From the NCBI GenBank assembly GCA_028283825.1, contig JAPWJW010000004.1:128292-192291 (forward strand): DNA of 64,000 nucleotides. The letters are read 5' to 3'. Positions 58,601-64,000 of the stretch are shown in pieces; the stretch's first letter is position 1; each line of letters begins with the position of its first letter. A model generated the notes under the pieces. The model ran no database searches. It saw nothing but the letters and a program-made list of their open reading frames with translations, and was not told the DNA's origin. The position numbers and the translations under genes are program-made. The DNA comes from Azospirillaceae bacterium (GTDB lineage: Bacteria; Pseudomonadota; Alphaproteobacteria; Azospirillales; Azospirillaceae).

Positions 58601-61600
58601 TGGGTCGCGGTGTTGGCGTCGTCCAGGATGCTGCCGTAGTCGGCATAGACGCTGAAGGTGCCGTTGCGGGTGACGTCGATGTTGCCCAGCGTGACGGTGC
58701 GGTCGGTCTCGATCGACGCGTTCAGGCCGGTGACGTCGGTCAGGGTGTTGATGGCGAAGGCGCTGGTGCTGTCGGTGACGCTGAAGGCCAGCGAGGGCGC
58801 GGTCAGGACGTAGCTGTTAACGCTGCCGTTGGTGTTGTGGTAGGCGTCCAGCGACAGGTAGGACAGGTCCTGGTCGTCGCTGACATACAGGTTGCCGTAG
58901 GTGGTCAGGCTCAGCTGGTCGGTGCCGACGTTCAGCGGGTTGGCGGCCGTGCCCAGGCTGCCTTCATCCGCGTACAGCCGGACATAGCCGCCGCTGACGC
59001 GGGTCTGGCTGTCGCCATCGTCCAGGATGTCGCCGCTGGTGGCCTCCAGATAGACCTCGCCCGAGGCACTGGCCTGGATGCGGCCCAGCACCAGCGTCTC
59101 ATCGCTGGTGAACTCCAAATTATCCAGGGTGGTGCCGACCATTTGCGTCAGCAGGAACTGGCTGCCGGTATCGGTGACGCTGAAGGTCAGGTAGGGGGCG
59201 GTGACCTGCACGGTGTTGACGGTGCCGGCCGTGGCGTGGTCGTCCTCAATGTACAGGTCCGACAGCGCCACGGCGTTGTCGACGTAAATATCGCCCTTGC
59301 TCTGCAGGTCCAGGTTGGTGGTGTTGGTCTTCAGGTGCGAGGCGGAGGTGCCGATGCTCTGCTTGGCCCGCAGCTCGACCTCATCCGCGACGATGGACGT
59401 GGTGACCGTGCTGTCGGCCAGGACGTTCTGCGACGCGTACAGTTCAACCCAGCTGGCGTGTTGGGCGTTGTCGCCCGTGGCGGTGATGGTGCCGGCGACG
59501 GTGATGGATCCGTCCTTGGTGCGGACATAGATCGAGGGCTGGGTACCGCTGCTGTCCGAGGACGAGATGACGTAGGTGGTCTTGAGGTCGCCCACCGTCA
59601 GGTCGCCGGTCGCCTGGGTGATGGTGGCGCCGGTGCCGACGGTGCCGGAGACCTTGGCGACCGCCGTGTTCAGCGTCACGTACCCGACGGAGGAGGTGCC
59701 CAGCACCAGGTTGCGGCCGGTGATCAGCGAGCCGCTGCTGCCGGTTGTGATGCCATCGCCCGACGTGGTGGTCAGGGTGGTGGTCAGCGTGACGTTGCCG
59801 CTGGATCCCGCGTTGATGGTGTTGACGGTCAGCAGGCCGTTCGCCGTCAGGCTGATGTCATCGCCGCTACCGCCGCCGGTGCTGAGGTTGGTGACGGTGG
59901 TCGGGGCGGCCGTCGCCACCTCGATGGCGCCGGTACCGGTGTTCTGAACGCTGGACAGAGTCGTGGCGCTGGTGTTGGTCAGGTTCAGGAAGATGCCGCC
60001 GTTGGTGTTCAGGGCGGACAGGGTGCCGGCGTTGCTGGTCAGCGGGTCGGCATGCGTGCCGATGCCGCTCACGGCGGTCAGGCTCAGACTGTTGGCGGTG
60101 ATGCTGGTGGTGGCGTCGGCATCATCCTGGATGGCAGCGCCGCTGCTCAGCGTCACGGTGCCGCCGGTGACGGTACCGACGGTCAGGTCGGCCGCACCGT
60201 TGGCGATCTGGACCGCACCCCCCTGGGCGACGGCGCTCTGCACCGACAGGGTGGTGGCGCCGTTGCTGACATTGATGCCGCCGGTGCCGGCGCTGGCGAT
60301 CAGCGTGCTGGCATTGGTGTAGAGGGGGGTGGTGCTGGTGCCGATGGCGCCGTTGACGCCCGTGCTGCCCTGGGCCGTCAGTTTGACGGCGCTCGCGGTC
60401 AGGGGCGTGCCGGCGCTCATCCCCGACCCGGCGACGATGTTGCCGCCGGTGGCGGTCACCGCGACGTAGCCGCTGCTGGTGACGTTGATGTTCCCCAGCA
60501 CGACATCGCGGTCGCCACTCACCTGCAAGTACAGGGGCGAGGATGTCTGCTGCAGGGAATTCAGGTTCAGGCTGCCCGTATCGGTGACGTCAAACGTCAG
60601 GCCGGGGGAGATCAGCTGATAGGTGTTGGTGACGCTCGGGCGGGCGTGGCTGGCGTTCAGCAGCAGCGCCACCAGCGTTTCGTCGTTGGTGACAAACAGG
60701 TCACCACCTGTCTCCAGACCCAGCTGAGTGGTGTGCGTGCTGATGGTGGAGGTGGCGCTGCCGACGCTGCCGCCCGTGGCCGACAGGATGACGCCGTTGG
60801 TGCCGCTGATCAGGTTGGTGGTGCCGACATTGGTGATCGACCCCACGCTGGAGGTGACCTGCACGCCGCCGCCGGTCAGCGCGTTGGCCAGCGTGATGTT
60901 GCCGTTGGCCGAAATGGTGATGATGCCGGTGTCCGACGTCAGCTTGGCGACGTTGGTGATGGTGCTGCCGATGCCCAGCGCCTGCAGCGTGATGTTGCCG
61001 CCGCCGCTGGCCACGATCTCGGTGGTGGACGGGCTCAGGAAGGTGATGCCGCCGGTGGCGGTGGATTGCAGGGTCAGGCTATGGCCGCTGCCCAGGTTGA
61101 CGGTGCCCAGATTGTCGACGGTGATCTGGCCGGTGGCCTGCAGCACCACGTCGCTGGTGGCGGTCAGGGCCACGATCTTGCCGGACGAGACGGTGTTGGC
61201 GCCGGAATCGGCCGCGGTGGAGGCCAGGGTGCCGCTGGCGGCGGCGGTGTCCTGGGTGCCGCTGCCGGAACTGCCGTTGGTGATTTCCAGCGTGGACGGA
61301 TCCAGCAGCAGGGTACCGGTCTTGCCCTTGGCGGCCGTCAGGGTGACGCCGCCGTCCAGGGTCACGGCCTCATGGCTGGACACTTCAGCGGAACCGCCGT
61401 TGCCGCCATTGGCGCCGCCCTTGGCGGTGATGTTGCCGGAGAAGAGCGTGCTGTCCTGCGACAGCAGGGTGACGCGGCCGCCATCGCCGTTGGTCAGGGC
61501 GTCGGCGTTCAGGGTGGCGCCGGCCGCCAGGCTGACGCTGCCGGACAGGTTTTGCGCGGTGGCCAGGCTGGTGCCGGTGCCGTCGCTGCCGATGGCGATG

Positions 61601-62790
61601 GTGCCGCCGCCGGCGTCGCCGCTGGCGTCCACCACCGCACCCGCGGCCACGGCCACGTCGGCGCCGGTGGCGATGACGGTGCCGCCGGTCTCACCCGCCC
61701 CCTTGCCGCTGGCGTCCACCGTGCCGGAGATGGCGACGGTGCCGTTGTCGCCGCCCGACAGGATGATCTTGCCGTTCTGGCTGCCGACGCTGGTGGCGAC
61801 GATGACGCCATCGGTGTTGATGACGTGGTCGACCACGCCCTTGACGGCACGGGCGGACAGCTGGACCACGCCGCCCTCGGCCACGATCTGGCCGGAGTTG
61901 ACGACCAGCGCCTGGACGGCGCTGCCGTCGGCGTTGTGGGGCAGGGCGGTGACGGCGGAACTGGCGTCGAAGCTCAGCAGGCCGTCGCCCTGGAAATCCA
62001 GGGTGAAGGTCTGGGCGCCGCCCAGGGCTACCTTGCCCAGGCGGGCATGGATGACACCGGAGTTCTGGACGCTGGGCGCCACCAGGGCGGCCAGGCCGCT
62101 GTCCTTGATGGTGATGTCGCCGGCGTTGACGATGGCGGCGTTGGGGTTGGTCGAGGCCTGGTTGAAGTTGTAGCGTCCGGCCAGGAAGTCGGCGTCGCTG
62201 ATGTTGGCGGTGGTGGCGACCAGGCTGCCCACGTCGACGCGGCTGCCGGCGCCGAAGATCACGCCGTTGGGGTTGACCAGCATGACCGTGCCGTTGGCGG
62301 TCAGCGTGCCGAAGATGCTGGACGGGTCGCTGCCGATGACCCGGTTCAGGATCACGCTGCTGCTGGACGGCTGCACGAAATTGACCGTCTCACCGGCGCC
62401 GATGCTGAAGCTCTGCCAGTTGATGGCGGCCTTGTCGGTGCCCTGGGTGATGGTCAGGGTGTTGGGCTTGGACGCGTTGATGGTGGCCGCACCCACCGTC
62501 ACCGTGCCGCCGGTGGGGTTGGCGTGCGCCTGCGACAGCAGGGCCGACAGGATGTAGGCGCCCAGCGTGCCGCCCACGGCCACGGCCGTGCGGCCGGCGC
62601 GCCGGTTGCGGCGGCTGGCGCTCTTGGGCGCCGGCTTCAACAGGTTGGCGGCCGAGGCCAGCAGGGTGTCACGCAGGACATCGCGATGGCGCTGCGCGCC
62701 CGGCAGGATGTCGGGCACCTGGCGGCCGACGTGACGGGTCACCTTGGCGTGGGCACCGGAACGCGGGCGGGAAAAGCTGTTGCTGCTCAT
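40607..62790 (-). CDS. Giant TpsA-type filamentous haemagglutinin-like adhesin (two frameshifts)
   Basis: From ATG 62790 the protein has a long basic leader and signal peptide ending S-Q-A-H-A at residue 90. A TPS secretion domain follows, with L-V-N-P-N-G-V-I-F-G at 171-180 and V-D-V-G-S-L-V-A-T-T after it, the classical FHA motif. The rest is repetitive beta-helix-like sequence rich in Thr, Ser, Gly and Ala; I noticed no cysteine. Residues before about 3,000 carry ten or more long units with 'N-I-Y-V-x-D-x-x-x-L-x-x-L'. The C-terminal half has about 40 short units around 'T-Q-T-Y-T-G-A-V-T-L'. The frame shifts by one extra base at about 43725 and in the G4 run at 41722-41725. Repaired, the protein is about 7,393 residues, ending N-Q-T-T-T-R. 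Secreted through the upstream TpsB barrel. Confidence 0.88.
41600..51010 (-). repeat. About 40 tandem adhesin repeats, family 1
   Basis: Units of about 204-228 bp (occasionally about 300 bp) encode a ~70-residue block: (T/S)GTQTYTGAVTLGADTTLTG, then a F-S-G-T-L-D-G-A-H-A-L-like strand, a G-N-A-x-F-G-G-x-V-G-G-T-T-A-L strand, and L-S-V-S-G-T-x-x-L-N-G-G. Units are diverged, not identical. The periodic beta strands suit a right-handed beta helix, as in FHA. I counted about 40 copies of the central motif across the frameshifts. Confidence 0.8.
53830..60730 (-). repeat. Long adhesin repeats, family 2
   Basis: Longer units of roughly 100-130 residues each contain 'I-L-D-D-G-x-x-x-T-x-I-x-A-x-x-V-x-L' and 'G-(N/D)-I-Y-V-x-D-x-x-D-L-x-x-L-x-L', often followed by 'T-F-x-V-T-D-T-G-S'. 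Ten or more are visible and they are much more diverged than family 1. They lie between the TPS domain and the short repeats, suggesting a separate function or older origin. Confidence 0.65.
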
Positions 62791-62812
62791 GATTTCGTTC
62801 TCCGCCTTGATC

Positions 62813-64000
62813 TCAGTAATGCGCCGTGATGCTGAAGAAGACCCGGGTCGACTTGTCGCCGTCGGTCTGGACCGGACGGTCCAGCGGGCGATCGACTTCC
62901 AGGCTGGTGAACAGGTTTTCCGCCATGTTGATGCGGACGCCGCCGCCGGCCGACAGCACGCTCACGCGGCCGGTCTGGGCGTAGTTGGACAGGCTCCACA
63001 CCCGGCCGCCGTCGAACACGGCGTAGAACTGCAGCCCCTCGGGGAACAGTTCGGGGATCGAGGGCGTGTAGCGCACCTCCAGCGAGCCCGCCCAGCCGTT
63101 GTCGCCCGAGATCTCGCCCTCGTCATAGCCGCGGGCGTAGTTGGGGCCGCCCAGCGCGATCTGCTCGCTGGCCAGCAGCGGCGACAGGGACATCTGGGCG
63201 GTGGCGGTCGCCAGGACACTGAAGTTGGCGGGCAGTTGCTGCACCCGGGTCACGTCGATGGTGAACTTGGTGTAGTCGGCGTTGCCGCCCAGGCGTGAGG
63301 CCAGGGCGGACTTGGCCGGGGTCGCGTCCAGGATGTCCAGGCCCTGGTGCACGGTGCCGCGGATGGCGGTGATGCCGTCCCAGGTGTCGGTCCTGTCGTA
63401 GCTGAGGCCGGCCCGCAGGATGCGCAGATGGTCCTGGTTGAACGGGTCGTTGCCCAGGGTGGTGCGCACGTCGCGGTATTCGAACTCGCCAAAGGCGCGC
63501 AGGTTTTCCAGGCGGGAGCGGATGATGGGGTAGGTGACGGTCCCCATCTCCGACACCACGCGGCTGTGGACGTTCAGCTGGTCCAGTTCCTGCCCCGGGT
63601 TGGCGCGGGAGAAGGACGAGGTGAGGCCCGCCGTCAGGCCGTCGCTGCCGAAGGTGCCCTGATAGGCGCCCTGCACGAACCATTCGCGGCGCAAGGGCGC
63701 CGACACCTTGCTGGTCAGCGTCAGTCGGTCGGCGTTCTCACCGATGCTGTTGGCCGAGACCGTGCCCACCCATTCGAAGGCGCCGGTGTAGGGCGTGCCG
63801 CGGTTGTCAAAGGTCAGCGAGGCGTCGATGGCCTTGCGCTCGGACTTCACCACGATGATGGAGGCGCCCAGGATTGTGGGCGAGGGCTCCAGCGTCGCGC
63901 GCACCTTCAGGCCCGGCAGATCGTCGGCCAGCAGCAGGCGGCGCTCGATCTCGCCCACGCTGATGGGGGTGACGCCGCGCAGGGGGGCCAGCAGGCGCTC
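62813..64000 (-). CDS. TpsB/ShlB-FhaC family outer-membrane secretion barrel, 3' part
   Basis: The frame is open to the window end (codons ERLLAPLRGVTPIS precede the first internal start), so the signal peptide and at least part of the POTRA region lie outside. Visible are the end of a POTRA domain (E-R-R-L-L-L-A-D-D-L-P-G-L-K-V), then S-L-T-F-D-N-R-G-T-P-Y-T-G at the barrel entrance, and N-Y-A-R-G-Y-D-E-G-E-I-S-G-D-N-G-W, the L6 loop motif (usually VRGY, here ARGY) needed for TPS secretion. The C terminus ends aromatic (ITAHY), as for outer-membrane barrels. It exports the adhesin whose gene starts 22 bp downstream. Confidence 0.93.
   Translation of the reverse strand, partial: ERLLAPLRGVTPISVGEIERRLLLADDLPGLKVRATLEPSPTILGASIIVVKSERKAIDASLTFDNRGTPYTGAFEWVGTVSANSIGENADRLTLTSKVSAPLRREWFVQGAYQGTFGSDGLTAGLTSSFSRANPGQELDQLNVHSRVVSEMGTVTYPIIRSRLENLRAFGEFEYRDVRTTLGNDPFNQDHLRILRAGLSYDRTDTWDGITAIRGTVHQGLDILDATPAKSALASRLGGNADYTKFTIDVTRVQQLPANFSVLATATAQMSLSPLLASEQIALGGPNYARGYDEGEISGDNGWAGSLEVRYTPSIPELFPEGLQFYAVFDGGRVWSLSNYAQTGRVSVLSAGGGVRINMAENLFTSLEVDRPLDRPVQTDGDKSTRVFFSITAHY

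Noticed and set aside
43540-62829. Very long open frames on the + strand opposite the adhesin (thousands of codons)
   Set aside because: They mirror the repetitive, GC-rich, stop-poor adhesin gene, encode Gly/Ala/Arg/Gln-rich sequence with no domain, and disappear where the adhesin repeats end.

Overview
This is a GC-rich (about two-thirds G+C by eye), gene-dense stretch of bacterial chromosome. It carries many LysR regulators, a TonB-dependent receptor, Tat-exported oxidoreductases, UbiD/UbiX, an MmsA-type dehydrogenase, SapC and a giant two-partner-secretion adhesin. Together these suggest a Gram-negative alphaproteobacterium, possibly Azospirillaceae (Nitrospirillum/Azospirillum-like). That placement is inferred from gene content and style, not measured. 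I saw no rRNA, tRNA, CRISPR array, transposase or replication origin.

Layout. (1) 1-503: 3' end of an AraC-family regulator. (2) 785-8460: a + strand catabolic cluster with a Tat-exported FAD amine-oxidase-like protein, a Tat-exported DUF1838 protein, a small c-type cytochrome, an aldehyde dehydrogenase, a GPH-type sugar symporter (frameshifted), a Gfo/Idh/MocA oxidoreductase and a VOC protein. (3) 8.5-19.8 kb: short regulator/enzyme pairs (LysR/NTF2-like, two Old Yellow Enzymes and a LysR, a frameshifted TonB receptor opposite an alpha/beta hydrolase, LysR/SDR) plus receptor, MFS and EthD remnants. (4) 19.0-29.6 kb: a GntR/HutC regulator divergent from hydantoinase-type hyuA-hyuB, then an isocitrate-lyase/PEP-mutase family lyase, a zinc alcohol dehydrogenase, a GH18-like protein and a leuC-leuD-type hydro-lyase pair. 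(5) 29.7-31.2 kb: a decaying tandem duplication of an unknown gene and a small membrane protein. (6) 31.2-36.5 kb: a tight minus-strand operon, UbiD decarboxylase - UbiX - DUF554 membrane protein - YhbP-like protein - outer-membrane channel, with a divergent LysR. (7) 36.6-39.8 kb: nitroreductase, MmsA-like dehydrogenase and LysR. (8) 39.8-64.0 kb: a minus-strand operon tpsB (cut by the window end) - tpsA (about 22.2 kb, about 7,390 residues if two single-base frameshifts are repaired) - sapC.

The most unusual signals are two. The first is a dispersed element of about 130 bp present five times between 2.3 and 19.0 kb. Each copy lies just 3' of a + strand gene in the same orientation, and its hairpins keep pairing although their bases change between copies. 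This is the pattern of a structured RNA or DNA element under selection. The second is the tpsB-tpsA-sapC operon, whose adhesin carries two unrelated repeat families. The window also has an unusual number of single-base frameshifts (ALDH leader, symporter, TonB receptor, unknown gene at 29.7 kb, its duplicated neighbour, adhesin twice). Several lie in homopolymers, so real decay or phase variation must be separated from sequencing error.
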